NCBI GenBank assembly: GCA_017525455.1
Contig: JAFXSS010000081.1
Coordinates: 1 to 53,182, forward strand
Length of the DNA stretch: 53,182 nucleotides
From: Paludibacteraceae bacterium
GTDB lineage: Bacteria > Bacteroidota > Bacteroidia > Bacteroidales > Paludibacteraceae
Reading direction: 5' to 3'
Made by a program: the position numbers and the translations under genes. The notes beneath the pieces are model-generated. The model had not been told where the DNA came from. It saw nothing but the letters and a program-made list of their open reading frames with translations, and searched no databases. Shown piece after piece: positions 25,355-33,961 of this stretch. Numbering within the stretch: position 1 is the first letter of the stretch; the number at the start of each line of letters is the position of its first letter.

Positions 25355-27199
25355 TTATATTGCTTTGCACTTGTCAGCAAGCCACAATGCTTCATCTTCG
25401 TTCAGCAGCGGGCTGATGCGGCGATAAACCTCGGCGTGATAATCGTTCAGCCATTGGCGTTCCTGCTTGGTGAGCAAACTGAAGTCGATGAGTGTCGTGT
25501 CGTATGGGCAGAGCGTGAGCGTTTCCCATGTCAACCACTCATCTTCTGTCGTAGCTTCCTTCGTGCTGTCAACGGGAGTTACTACTACCAGATTCTCCGT
25601 GCGTATACCCCATTTGCCGGTGCGGTAGATGCCCGGCTCGTCCGAACAGATCTGTCCGGGTTCAAGTACTGTGGGATTCATATCCGTGCGGATGTTCTGC
25701 GGTCCTTCGTGGCAACCCAGGAAGTGTCCTACGCCGTGACCTGTGCCATGCCCGTAGGTGATGCCAGCCTGCCACATATATTGTTTGGCCAGTGCGTCAA
25801 TCTGGTTACCGCGTGTGCCGCGCGGCCAACGTATATGTCCGAGCATTAGATGTCCTTTCAGCACGTAGGTATAGTCGCGTTTGGCTTGTGCAGGTATATC
25901 TCCACCGAGCCATACGGTACGCGTGATGTCGGTTGTACCGTCCAGATATTGTCCACCGGAGTCCAATAGCAGCATACCTTTAGGATAAACCGTAGCCGCC
26001 GTCTCTTCCGTGGCAGCATAATGCACAATGGCACCGTTCCCCTGATAGCCGGCTATCGTGCCGAAACTCTCTTCGGTGAAGGTCTTCCCCATCAGTCTGT
26101 ACTGGTGCAGTTGTTCCATCAGATCCCACTCGGTCAGTTTGCCTTCTGCCATCTTGTCACGTGTATCCTTGCTCTCCAGCCAGCGGAAGAACCGCGTCAG
26201 TGCTACTGCGTCCTGCTCCATTGCGCGACGCACACCGGCTAGCTCTATATCATTCTTATGAGACTTAGCCACAAGGATAGGCGATTGTGCATTTACCTTC
26301 TTTGCCCCGGCGTTGATGGCCTCGTACAGAGCCTCGTTGACCTTAGCTCCGTCGTATAGTATTGTTCCGTTGAGCATGCCAAGGTAAGCAAACACATCGC
26401 CGTAATCTTTGATGGTAATGTCATTGGCGCGCAAGTAGGCGGAAACCTCTTTGGTCACTTTTTCCGGCAGCACGAACAACGTGCATTTGTCCTGTTCCAG
26501 TACCAGATAACTGATTACTACAGGGTTGTATTCAACATCATTGCCGCGGATGTTCAGCACCCATGCTATCTCGTCCAGCGCGCTTACGACCATTGCGTCA
26601 GCCTTCTTGTCATGTAATTTGGCGCGAATCCGCTGCAGTTTGCTATGCACGCTTTCGCCGGCATAACGGGTATCGAACTCGTAGAATGGGGTAGTAGGGA
26701 TTGCCGGGCGGCTTTCGGGATTTTCGCAAGCATCGTGCTTCGGGACTGTTTTCCACAGCGGACGAATCAAGTCAACGGATTTCAATCCTATTCCTGCTTC
26801 CGCCAGTTGTTCCTTCAATTTCTTGTAGCCGTCTACGCTCCACATCTCAGGGTTGACGCCTACGCAGGGGTGTTCAGCAGAATTCGGCAGATTGCTGATC
26901 AGCCACTCTGCAATCTTAGGGCAGTCGATGTCCGACTCGCGCATCAGGCTGACGGTTGTACCTTCCAACTCAATGCCTGCCTGCAGGTAGTAGCGACTAT
27001 CGGTCCAGAGCAGTGCCTGATCCGATGTCACAACAGCAGTGCCGGCTTCCCCGGTGAACGATGTGAGCCAGCACACTTCAGTCCAGTGGCTGGCCATATA
27101 TTCCGATGCATGCGGGTCAGTGCTCGGCACGATATATGCGCTCAGCCCCTCCTGCTGCATTAGTCCGCGTAATGCGGTAAGTTTATCTTGTACGGTCAT
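25355..27199 (-). CDS. M24 family Xaa-Pro aminopeptidase (aminopeptidase P type)
   Basis: The 614-residue protein has the three-part layout of the larger aminopeptidase P: two creatinase-like N-terminal domains (SAYIVPSTDPHASEY near residue 20), then the pita-bread domain. Its metal ligands are DSGGQYLDGTTD (two Asp), GHGTGHGVGH (His), the Glu of SDEPGIY and that of IRTENLVVV. It removes an N-terminal residue preceding proline, in the cytoplasm. The start at 27199 is an ATG; an upstream TTG would add four residues. It is followed by argS after 36 bases. Confidence 0.93.
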   Translation of the reverse strand: MTVQDKLTALRGLMQQEGLSAYIVPSTDPHASEYMASHWTEVCWLTSFTGEAGTAVVTSDQALLWTDSRYYLQAGIELEGTTVSLMRESDIDCPKIAEWLISNLPNSAEHPCVGVNPEMWSVDGYKKLKEQLAEAGIGLKSVDLIRPLWKTVPKHDACENPESRPAIPTTPFYEFDTRYAGESVHSKLQRIRAKLHDKKADAMVVSALDEIAWVLNIRGNDVEYNPVVISYLVLEQDKCTLFVLPEKVTKEVSAYLRANDITIKDYGDVFAYLGMLNGTILYDGAKVNEALYEAINAGAKKVNAQSPILVAKSHKNDIELAGVRRAMEQDAVALTRFFRWLESKDTRDKMAEGKLTEWDLMEQLHQYRLMGKTFTEESFGTIAGYQGNGAIVHYAATEETAATVYPKGMLLLDSGGQYLDGTTDITRTVWLGGDIPAQAKRDYTYVLKGHLMLGHIRWPRGTRGNQIDALAKQYMWQAGITYGHGTGHGVGHFLGCHEGPQNIRTDMNPTVLEPGQICSDEPGIYRTGKWGIRTENLVVVTPVDSTKEATTEDEWLTWETLTLCPYDTTLIDFSLLTKQERQWLNDYHAEVYRRISPLLNEDEALWLADKCKAI

Positions 27200-27231
27200 A
27201 TAGGTCAACAATTACCAACAATTATCTACAA

Positions 27232-28095
27232 TTATTTGACTGCCTTGAAAGACATGTCGAGCGACTTGTAAGAGTGGGTGAGAGCGCCAACGCTCACGAA
27301 GTCCACGCCGGTGAGTGCATAGTCGCGCAGCGTGTCGATGGTTATGCCACCCGAGCTCTCTATCTCCATTTTGCGGTGACTCTTCTCCCACTCGCGGATG
27401 GTCTTTACAGCCTCTACGGTGTGTGCAGGAGTATAGTTGTCCAGCATAATGCGGTCGGGGATACCTGTGCTTAACGCTTCCGCCAATTCGGCATCGTTGC
27501 GAACCTCTATCTCTATCTTCAGGTTTTTGCCTTTGGCCTTGCAATAGTCGCGCGCACGAGTCAGCGCAGCGGTTATGCCTCCGGCAAAATCCACATGGTT
27601 GTCCTTCAGCAGAATCATGTCAAACAGACCTATACGGTGATTCATGCCTCCGCCGAGAGCTACAGCTTCCTTCTCCAGATAACGCAGTCCCGGAGTGGTC
27701 TTGCGTGTATCCAGCACATGGCAGCCGGTATCGGCAATCAAGCTCTGATAGCGATGTGCCGTGGTTGCAACACCGGACATACGCTGCATCACGTTGAGCA
27801 TCGTACGTTCTATCTGCAGTAGACTGAGTTCCTTGCCATATACGCGGAAAGCTACATCACCTTTCTTCACTTGGTCACCGTCGTGCAGGAACTGCTCGAA
27901 GCGGCATTCGGGATCGAAATAATTGACGATCTCCTTAGCTACTTCCACACCGGCCAAGATGCCATCTTCCTTGATAATCAACTGCTGGCAACCTTGTGCA
28001 TCGGCTGGTATACAACTGAGTGATGTGTGGTCGCCGTCGCGGATGTCTTCGTCAAACCATATCGCAATCAATTTGCGTAGTCTATCTTTTTCCAT
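27232..28095 (-). CDS. nadC: Nicotinate-nucleotide pyrophosphorylase (carboxylating)
   Basis: The 287-residue enzyme converts quinolinate and PRPP to nicotinate mononucleotide in NAD synthesis. Visible motifs are DHTSLSCIPADAQG near the N-terminus, MSGVATTAHRY, the PRPP/quinolinate site TRKTTPGLR near residue 130, and HRIGLFDMILLKDNH. IEVEVRN-like and ESSGGI segments complete the barrel. It is the first gene of the operon with the aminopeptidase and argS. A promoter and an adjacent palindrome lie upstream. Confidence 0.96.
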   Translation of the reverse strand: MEKDRLRKLIAIWFDEDIRDGDHTSLSCIPADAQGCQQLIIKEDGILAGVEVAKEIVNYFDPECRFEQFLHDGDQVKKGDVAFRVYGKELSLLQIERTMLNVMQRMSGVATTAHRYQSLIADTGCHVLDTRKTTPGLRYLEKEAVALGGGMNHRIGLFDMILLKDNHVDFAGGITAALTRARDYCKAKGKNLKIEIEVRNDAELAEALSTGIPDRIMLDNYTPAHTVEAVKTIREWEKSHRKMEIESSGGITIDTLRDYALTGVDFVSVGALTHSYKSLDMSFKAVK

Positions 28096-28136
28096 ATAGT
28101 AATTGATAATTATTCGTGTTGTAATCCAAAAACTTA

Positions 28137-28168
28137 CAAAATTACTAAAAAAAACTCACATTTGCAAA
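28137..28168 (-). promoter_or_regulatory. Promoter of the nadC operon
   Basis: On the - strand, TTTG at 28168-28165 and TAATTTTG at 28144-28137 are 20 bases apart, which fits the Bacteroidota -33/-7 consensus. Transcription would begin about 35 bases before the nadC start. Confidence 0.75.
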
Positions 28169-28174
28169 TTTTCT

Positions 28175-28192
28175 GCAGATAATTATATCTGC
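28175..28192. promoter_or_regulatory. Perfect palindrome upstream of the nadC promoter, possible operator
   Basis: GCAGATA and TATCTGC are perfect inverted arms around ATTA. The site ends seven bases upstream of the -33 box. Its position fits an activator or repressor site for NAD synthesis, but I cannot name the regulator. Confidence 0.45.
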
Positions 28193-28254
28193 ACTTGTGA
28201 AAATTGTTGCACTTTTGCAAGCGCAATTATAATTAGAACAGACAAGTTTGAGAC

Positions 28255-28288
28255 AAACAAACGCCACGCGATTGCGTGACGCTTGTTT
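28255..28288 (-). terminator. Terminator of the two-gene secreted-protein operon
   Basis: On the - strand, AAACAAGCGTCACGC pairs with GCGTGGCGTTTGTTT around a four-base loop with two imperfect positions. The 3' arm ends in a T-rich TTTGTTTG. It lies 50 bases after the stop at 28340. Confidence 0.7.
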
Positions 28289-28292
28289 TGGC

Positions 28293-28318
28293 AGCGTATG
28301 TTTGATATTTGATACGCT
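28293..28318. repeat. Inverted repeat between gene end and terminator
   Basis: Seven-base perfect arms AGCGTAT and ATACGCT flank a 12-base AT-rich loop, 22 bases after the stop of the 665-residue protein gene (- strand). It may stabilise the mRNA 3' end. Confidence 0.5.
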
Positions 28319-28339
28319 TATTGTCTTTGCAAACTTTGC

Positions 28340-30337
28340 TTACTTGGCCTCAACACCTTGTACGCTATAGATCTTGCCGTCGCGGATGAGGTAGAGCTGT
28401 CCGTTGATGAACAACTTGGTAGTTGAACCAACAGTGCTGTTGTCAATAGCGGTAACAACTTTCTTTACCGGACGCAACTCGAGACGATTGTTGTATGTAC
28501 CGGCCTCAGAGTAGATGGTCACTTTCTCGTACAGGTCGTATGTGCGGCCGCTACGTGTATCATACAACTCGTAGTCGTTAGCATAAACCGGCATCTCGAT
28601 GTTGATCTCGCCTGCTTCACGGAGCATGTAGCCGAGACGGATATTGTCCTCACCAGCCGGACGAACCATCTGTGCGCACTCGATGTTATCTACATCGATG
28701 AAGTACATCTGGATAGGTGCGGTAGAAGTCATGAACTTCGATGCATCACGGCCTGCCTCGTACTTCACGCTGGAGTTTGAACGGAAGATGATACGCGATT
28801 TGTCGGTATATCCACCTGCTGTAGCCTCAATATCCACGCGGCTGTTCTCTTCAACCTGTGCCGGAGCCTGACGTGCCGGAGCAGGATTGGCGTTCTTGTC
28901 GAACGTGATCATGAACTCACCCGGAGTCTGGATGAAGAATGCCTGCATCGGTTGGAATGCCAGCGAAGCGCTGCTGAGCAGTTCGTTGTCATAACCTGTT
29001 CCGTTCCACATCGTAGCAGTGAGCTCTGCGGTGTCCGGGAAGATGATAGCCGAAGCCTCGATAGCTACGTTGTACGGGTTACCGATGAAGTTCCAGTTGG
29101 CGTTTTCGGCGTGAGCTGACTCGAATTCTTGCAGCATAACATCGACAGCCTCTGTTGCAACCATTTCAGGGTAAGCGTTCAAGCGGAGCATGCCGGCTTT
29201 TGTGCTGTAGATGATGTAACCTTGCTTAGCATAGAACTCCTCGGGGGTCATCCAGCCGGATTGTGCGCTGGCACGCAACTCGCCGCTGTATGTACCCCAA
29301 GCAACGTTTGCCAGAGAGTCGGTGATGAGCATCTCCGTCTGCCAGCCGTCGCCAATCATGATTTCCGGCAGGCAGAAGAATGTCCAGGCGTTAGCAGCAA
29401 CAGGTATGTCGATGTACGAATCGGCAAACAATGCTGTGAACACGGTATCCTGTGTAACGGTAACCATGCGCTGCAGATCGGTATTGCCGTCAGACCATTG
29501 TGTGAAGTGCTGTTCGGCCGGCTCGGTAGGATAGATGGTCACCTCTGTGCCGTATGTCACTGACTGCTGAATTGTTGTATCTGTGCCGCAGATGACAATT
29601 ATGCTGTACTGGAGCTCTGTCTCCTCGTAGGTAGCGGTATAGTTCTCATCTCCCTCAACAGCGTGCAATTCAGGCTCCCAACCCGAGAAGGTGTAAGCTA
29701 TACCTTGCTCAGCCGGACGATTCATACCCGTAGGAGCGGTAGGCATAGTGCCGTAGTCGAGTGTGTCTGTCTTGAGTACGGTCTCATCGTAATCAAAGAA
29801 CTTAACAACATAACGATTGACAATCGTGTCATACTGAGCAATGTACGTAGTCTCACCTTTTACGATAGAGTCACGTTCCGGACTCCAACCGGCAAATACG
29901 AATGTATATTGCGCGGTAGCTTGCAAAGTAGGATCTTGAATGCTGGGCAGCGGATCGCCGTAGTAGTACTGGGCTGACGAAAGAGCAGTGCTGTCGGCGT
30001 TGAGGAACGTTACTGTGTACAGATCGTGGTTGTAGAAGGCTGTAACGGACTTCGTTGCATCCATGATAACCTGCAGCGGGTTGTCGGTCGACTGGTTGTC
30101 CCAAGAAGTGAAGGTGTAACCCGGAATAGTGCGTGCAGTAACCATAACTGTATCACCCAGGCTATATGCTCCGGCACCTGTCGGTGCTTGCCCGGGGATG
30201 GAGTCACCAGTCTGATCGACTGCTACTGTTTCCAAGTCAACAACTACTGTACCCGGGTCACCGGGGAAATTCTGTGCTACCATTGATGCGCTGAATAACA
30301 TAGCAAAGATAGCTGTAAGAGTAGAGAACTTTTTCAT
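28340..30337 (-). CDS. Secreted surface protein with Listeria-Bacteroides (InlB-type) repeats
   Basis: The 665-residue protein has a signal peptide (MKKFSTLTAIFAMLFSASMVAQ). At residues 45-300 there are at least four InlB B-type repeats of the form YTVTFLNAD...YYYGDPLP...FAGWSPE...YIAQY, a small beta-grasp fold used in surface adhesins. The second half is a beta-rich region (NWNFIGNPYNVAIEA, PMQAFFIQTPGEF) seen in Bacteroidales surface proteins of unknown role. It ends KLFINGQLYLIRDGKIYSVQ, a tail common in such proteins. It likely contacts other cells or glycans. The gene follows the 292-residue secreted protein after 35 bases and shares its FPxDPG start of the mature protein. Confidence 0.82.
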   Translation of the reverse strand: MKKFSTLTAIFAMLFSASMVAQNFPGDPGTVVVDLETVAVDQTGDSIPGQAPTGAGAYSLGDTVMVTARTIPGYTFTSWDNQSTDNPLQVIMDATKSVTAFYNHDLYTVTFLNADSTALSSAQYYYGDPLPSIQDPTLQATAQYTFVFAGWSPERDSIVKGETTYIAQYDTIVNRYVVKFFDYDETVLKTDTLDYGTMPTAPTGMNRPAEQGIAYTFSGWEPELHAVEGDENYTATYEETELQYSIIVICGTDTTIQQSVTYGTEVTIYPTEPAEQHFTQWSDGNTDLQRMVTVTQDTVFTALFADSYIDIPVAANAWTFFCLPEIMIGDGWQTEMLITDSLANVAWGTYSGELRASAQSGWMTPEEFYAKQGYIIYSTKAGMLRLNAYPEMVATEAVDVMLQEFESAHAENANWNFIGNPYNVAIEASAIIFPDTAELTATMWNGTGYDNELLSSASLAFQPMQAFFIQTPGEFMITFDKNANPAPARQAPAQVEENSRVDIEATAGGYTDKSRIIFRSNSSVKYEAGRDASKFMTSTAPIQMYFIDVDNIECAQMVRPAGEDNIRLGYMLREAGEINIEMPVYANDYELYDTRSGRTYDLYEKVTIYSEAGTYNNRLELRPVKKVVTAIDNSTVGSTTKLFINGQLYLIRDGKIYSVQGVEAK

Positions 30338-30372
30338 AATCTATAGGGATTAATGTTACTTGCGTTTATTGC

Positions 30373-31251
30373 TTACTTCAGCAGATAGGTTTGCCCCTGC
30401 TGAACGACTATACCCTTGTAGTTTGCGCCAACCTGTATGCCCAAAATGTTGTACACAGGCTGAGTCAAGTCCAAGGCGTGACGAACTTTGACGTTAGGCA
30501 GTGCGTCTTCCAGATTGTCATCCTCGGCTGTCAGTTCAAACTCACTGAGCACGTCGATCTCGCCATTCTCATTTACTACGTACAGGCAATTGATAGTGCC
30601 ACTGCCAGCCGACTCTTCCATCTCCACTTCGCCATACTCGGCATCGGGCGGCGTGATTGCGGTCTTGTTGAAGTCGGCTGATGCAAAGCCAGATAATGCA
30701 GGACCGCCGGTCTCGTCCAATTTCTTTCCGTAGCGAATGCGTCGGCGCAGTGCCTGCGGGGATGGAACCGAGCGAACGTACATACTTACCGAGTCAAACG
30801 TGATAGTAGCGGTGGGAGCACCGGCGATAGGAACGATGCCCTCGGCAACCAATAGACCGTCACCGGTAATGATAATGTCGGATTGTGACGTGATAACTGT
30901 ATCCGCCAGGATGGATGAAGTATCGCACAGAACAATTACCAAAGTTTCCGAGCCCTCATAACTGATGGCGGTAACCGTACTGTCACCGGCTGTCAGTTCA
31001 ACATTGGTCAGCGTAAGGACATTTTCCTCGGTGTCGTACAGGATTGTCGAGTCGTTGAGCACATCGATCACCTTGTCGACTGTCGTAGTATCCGACACAT
31101 CAACCGTATCGCCCATTATTATAATAACTGACGGGATATACAGATTGCCCGGATCTTCAGGAAATTCAGGCGTTTGTGCCGATAGGCGCGTGCTAAAGAA
31201 TGCCAACAGCAACAGGCACAACATAAGCATGTGAGAGATGCGAGTTTGCAT
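30373..31251 (-). CDS. Secreted protein with carbohydrate-binding-like beta region and conserved tail
   Basis: I choose the ATG at 31251 (292 residues) because it gives a good signal peptide (MLMLCLLLLAFFSTRLSAQ). Upstream in-frame codons would lie before the transcription start predicted from the promoter. The body has a strand-rich DSTVTAISYEGSETLVIVL...IIITGDGLLVAEG segment, like beta-helical putative carbohydrate-binding domains. RRRIRYGKK then follows. The C-terminus VYNILGIQVGANYKGIVV is related to the tail of the protein at 20742-22871. No function is known. It is the first gene of an operon with the InlB-repeat protein. Confidence 0.75.
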   Translation of the reverse strand: MQTRISHMLMLCLLLLAFFSTRLSAQTPEFPEDPGNLYIPSVIIIMGDTVDVSDTTTVDKVIDVLNDSTILYDTEENVLTLTNVELTAGDSTVTAISYEGSETLVIVLCDTSSILADTVITSQSDIIITGDGLLVAEGIVPIAGAPTATITFDSVSMYVRSVPSPQALRRRIRYGKKLDETGGPALSGFASADFNKTAITPPDAEYGEVEMEESAGSGTINCLYVVNENGEIDVLSEFELTAEDDNLEDALPNVKVRHALDLTQPVYNILGIQVGANYKGIVVQQGQTYLLK

Positions 31252-31291
31252 ACGAAACAGAATAATTAGTTGCACTAACGCATTTTCGAAA

Positions 31292-31323
31292 CAAAGATAC
31301 AAAAAAAATATTGTATTTGCAAA
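31292..31323 (-). promoter_or_regulatory. Promoter of the secreted-protein operon
   Basis: On the - strand, TTTG (31323-31320) and TATCTTTG (31299-31292) are 20 bases apart. It is divergent from the tex promoter 36 bases away. Confidence 0.8.
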
Positions 31324-31358
31324 TATTTTACACATATTTTTACTTTTGTTGCAAATAA

Positions 31359-31390
31359 TTTGCTTTAATGTGTAAAATTTAGTATCTTTG
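31359..31390 (+). promoter_or_regulatory. Promoter of tex
   Basis: TTTG at 31359-31362 and TATCTTTG at 31383-31390 are 20 bases apart. This decides the start of tex: an in-frame ATG at 31392 is too close to the -7 box to be translated, so 31440 is used. Confidence 0.8.
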
Positions 31391-31439
31391 CATGGCTTTT
31401 TTGATAACCCGATACACAATTACCGTTAACAATTTGCAT

Positions 31440-33518
31440 ATGAATATATCCTCTGTCATCAGTCATCGTCTTTGCCTGGGCGAAAAGCAGATACTGGCCG
31501 TCATCAGTTTGCTCCGCGAGGGTGCAACAATCCCGTTTATAGCGCGTTACCGCAAGGAGCGCACAGGCTCGCTTGACGAGGTGCAGATCGCTGCTATCCA
31601 AACAGAGTACAATCGTCTGGAGGAACTGGAGCAACGTAAGCAGACGGTTCTCTCCACTATCGATGAGCAGGGCAAACTTACGCCCGAACTGCGTGAACGT
31701 ATAGAGGCCTGCGAGGATGCCGTTGAACTCGAAGATATCTATCTGCCTTACAAGCCTCATCGAAAGACGCGTGCCGACAAAGCCCGTGAGCAGGGTCTGC
31801 AACCCTTGGCTGACCTGCTACTGAAGCAAGACCCGCGTATCGATTGCCGCCTTGAGGCACAACATTACGGTCAGCCTGATGAGGCTCTGCAGGGCGCACG
31901 AGACATCATTGCCGAGCAGATAAGTATGGACGAGCGTTCGCGTAATGCCGTGCGCAGGGAGTTTGCGTACACAGCCATGATTAGGACAAAGGAAATCAAG
32001 CAACTCACCGAACAACGTGCTCAGGAGGCAATGAACTATCGCGAGTATTTCCGTGTGGAAGAGCCGCTCAAGCGTATCAGTTCGCATCGGTTACTGGCTA
32101 TACGCCGTGCAGAGACAGAAGGGTTCATTCGCGCTGATATATGTTGCGACCAGGAAAAGGCGTTGGACAAACTTGCCCGCATATGGCTGCGTAACAATTC
32201 CAATGCAGCCTATGAGGTCGAGCAGGCGATGGAGGATAGTTACAAACGACTGCTCAAACCTGCCATTGAGACGGAGTTTGCCGCCTCGTCGAAGCAAAAA
32301 GCAGACGCTGAGGCGATTCGCGTGTTTGCCACCAATCTCCGCCAATTGCTGTTGGAAAGTCCCCTTGGGCAGAAACGTGTTTTGGCGCTCGACCCAGGAT
32401 TCCGTACGGGCTGCAAGCTCGTTTGTTTGTCAGCACAGGGCGACTTGCTCTATCATACGGCAATCTATCCACATCCTCCGGTCAGCAAACGTAGTGAGGC
32501 AGAGACTATTCTTAACAAAGCATTGCATGACTATCAGATTGAGGCAATTGCAATCGGCAACGGTACTGCGAGCCGTGAGACAGAGGCTTTTGTGCGGTCA
32601 GTTACCAGTCATCAGCAATCAGTTATCGGCATATTTGTAGTGAGTGAGAGCGGTGCGTCGGTTTATTCGGCATCGAAGATTGCCCGCGAGGAGTTTCCTG
32701 ACAAGGATGTGACCGTTCGCGGGGCAGTGAGTATTGGTCGCAGGCTGATGGATCCATTGGCGGAACTGGTGAAGATTGACCCGAAGAGTATAGGAGTAGG
32801 GCAGTACCAGCACGATGTGGATCAGACGGAACTCAAAAGGAGCCTGGATCAAACGGTGGAGAGTGTAGTTAACTATGTCGGTGTGGATGTCAATACTGCC
32901 AGCAAGCACCTGCTGACGTATATATCCGGCGTGGGGCCGGTGCTGGCACAAAACATAGTCAACTATCGGGCAGAGCATGGAGCGTTCCGCGATCGCCAAT
33001 CGTTGATGCAGGTGCCCAAGATGGGACAGAAAACTTTTGAGCAATGTGCAGGGTTTCTGCGTATTGCCGGAGGCGCTAATCCGTTGGATAACACAGCTGT
33101 CCACCCTGAGAGTTATGCAATTGCTGCCCAACTGCAGCAAGCCAAGCAGGCAGGAAAAGAAGTGCGACTGGAGGATTATGTGACCGAGCAGGTTGGGCTG
33201 CCAACCTTGCAGGATATTTGGCACGAACTGGACAAACCGTCGCGTGACCCGCGTGAGCAGATTGAGGAGTTCCATTTTTCCGACACGGTGCATACTATCG
33301 ATGATCTGCAGGAAGGCATGACACTGCCAGGTATAGTGACGAACATTAGCAATTTTGGCGCATTTGTTGATCTGGGTATCCATAAAGACGGATTGATTCA
33401 CGTATCGCAGCTCCGTGGCAAACCTCTTGCGCTGCATCAGCATCTAAGTGTTGAGGTTCTCAACATCGACCGCGAGCGCAAGCGTATATCCCTGAAGCCT
33501 GCGCAATGCAATGCGTGA
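31440..33518 (+). CDS. tex: Tex family transcription accessory / RNA-binding protein
   Basis: The 692-residue protein has the full Tex layout: a helical N-terminal region with PFIARYRKERTG, a YqgF/RuvC-like domain at LALDPGFRTGCKL (near residue 318), tandem helix-hairpin-helix motifs (ISGVGPVLAQNIVNYR near 495, VPKMGQKTFEQCAGF), and a C-terminal S1 RNA-binding domain (PGIVTNISNFGAFVDLG, about 623 onward). Tex binds nucleic acid and affects transcription and RNA turnover. A stretch SVTSHQQSVIG before VVSESGASVYSAS is encoded by a CAGTCATCAGCAATCAG tract resembling one in argS. An 11-base tandem array follows the stop. Confidence 0.95.
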   Translation: MNISSVISHRLCLGEKQILAVISLLREGATIPFIARYRKERTGSLDEVQIAAIQTEYNRLEELEQRKQTVLSTIDEQGKLTPELRERIEACEDAVELEDIYLPYKPHRKTRADKAREQGLQPLADLLLKQDPRIDCRLEAQHYGQPDEALQGARDIIAEQISMDERSRNAVRREFAYTAMIRTKEIKQLTEQRAQEAMNYREYFRVEEPLKRISSHRLLAIRRAETEGFIRADICCDQEKALDKLARIWLRNNSNAAYEVEQAMEDSYKRLLKPAIETEFAASSKQKADAEAIRVFATNLRQLLLESPLGQKRVLALDPGFRTGCKLVCLSAQGDLLYHTAIYPHPPVSKRSEAETILNKALHDYQIEAIAIGNGTASRETEAFVRSVTSHQQSVIGIFVVSESGASVYSASKIAREEFPDKDVTVRGAVSIGRRLMDPLAELVKIDPKSIGVGQYQHDVDQTELKRSLDQTVESVVNYVGVDVNTASKHLLTYISGVGPVLAQNIVNYRAEHGAFRDRQSLMQVPKMGQKTFEQCAGFLRIAGGANPLDNTAVHPESYAIAAQLQQAKQAGKEVRLEDYVTEQVGLPTLQDIWHELDKPSRDPREQIEEFHFSDTVHTIDDLQEGMTLPGIVTNISNFGAFVDLGIHKDGLIHVSQLRGKPLALHQHLSVEVLNIDRERKRISLKPAQCNA

Positions 33519-33548
33519 GTCTTCGGCACTATTGACCCGCAATGACGT

Positions 33549-33597
33549 ACTTATCACGCACTTATTACGTACTAACGACGCACTTATCACGCACTAA
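33549..33597. repeat. 11-base-period tandem array B (four units and a part)
   Basis: The units ACTTATCACGC, ACTTATTACGT, ACTAACGACGC and ACTTATCACGC follow each other without gaps, then a partial ACTAA. The reverse strand reads GCGTGATAAGT, sharing the phase and a GATAA core with array A. It starts 31 bases after the tex stop. Confidence 0.78.
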
Positions 33598-33612
33598 ATT
33601 CTGTGCGTGATA
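33585..33612. terminator. Hairpin after tex
   Basis: Perfect 10-base arms TATCACGCAC and GTGCGTGATA enclose an 8-base loop. The 5' arm lies inside array B. It is followed by TGTTATTATATATAC rather than a clean T run, so termination is likely but not certain. A second small hairpin (TATATAC/GTATATA) lies at 33621-33637. Confidence 0.55.
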
Positions 33613-33704
33613 TGTTATTATATATACGTAGTATATATAGTGTATAAATGTGGTATAAATACTCATTGACGCGTCATGGTTGAGATGAAACAGATATATA
33701 ATAA

Positions 33705-33740
33705 GCAATCCCACACTGATTGATATCAATGTGGGATTGC
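33705..33740 (-). terminator. Strong terminator of rpsU
   Basis: Perfect 11-base arms GCAATCCCACA and TGTGGGATTGC flank a loop that can pair further (TGAT/ATCA). On the - strand it is followed by TTATTATATAT. It lies 19 bases after the rpsU stop and could also stop tex transcripts from the other side. Confidence 0.75.
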
Positions 33741-33759
33741 AGTAGATAGAGGCGGACGA

Positions 33760-33954
33760 TTAAATTTCGTCGTTGACGTGCAATTGCTGTACGTACTTTG
33801 CATGAGCCATCTTCACACGTTTGATTTGGCTCGGAGCCTCGAATTGCTGGCGACGACGCAGCTCCTTGATGACACCGGTCTTATCGAATTTACGTTTGAA
33901 TTTCTTAATCGCGCGCTCGATGTTCTCGCCTTCCTTAACAGGTACGATGATCAT
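33760..33954 (-). CDS. rpsU: 30S ribosomal protein bS21
   Basis: The 64-residue protein MIIVPVKEGENIERAIKKFK is a typical Bacteroidota bS21, with the basic KRKFDKTGVIKELRRRQQFE core. The start at 33954 is fixed by a very strong upstream Shine-Dalgarno site with nine bases of spacing. A longer frame upstream runs through that site and the promoter, so it is not used. bS21 sits at the 30S platform and, in Bacteroidota, helps hide the anti-SD of 16S rRNA. It has its own promoter and terminator. A two-codon ATG-CAA-TGA overlaps the start codon. Confidence 0.96.
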   Translation of the reverse strand: MIIVPVKEGENIERAIKKFKRKFDKTGVIKELRRRQQFEAPSQIKRVKMAHAKYVQQLHVNDEI

Positions 33955-33961
33955 TGCATTA

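Noticed and set aside
31392-31439. N-terminal extension of Tex from the ATG at 31392
   Set aside because: The -7 promoter box ends at 31390, so this ATG would be at or before the transcription start.
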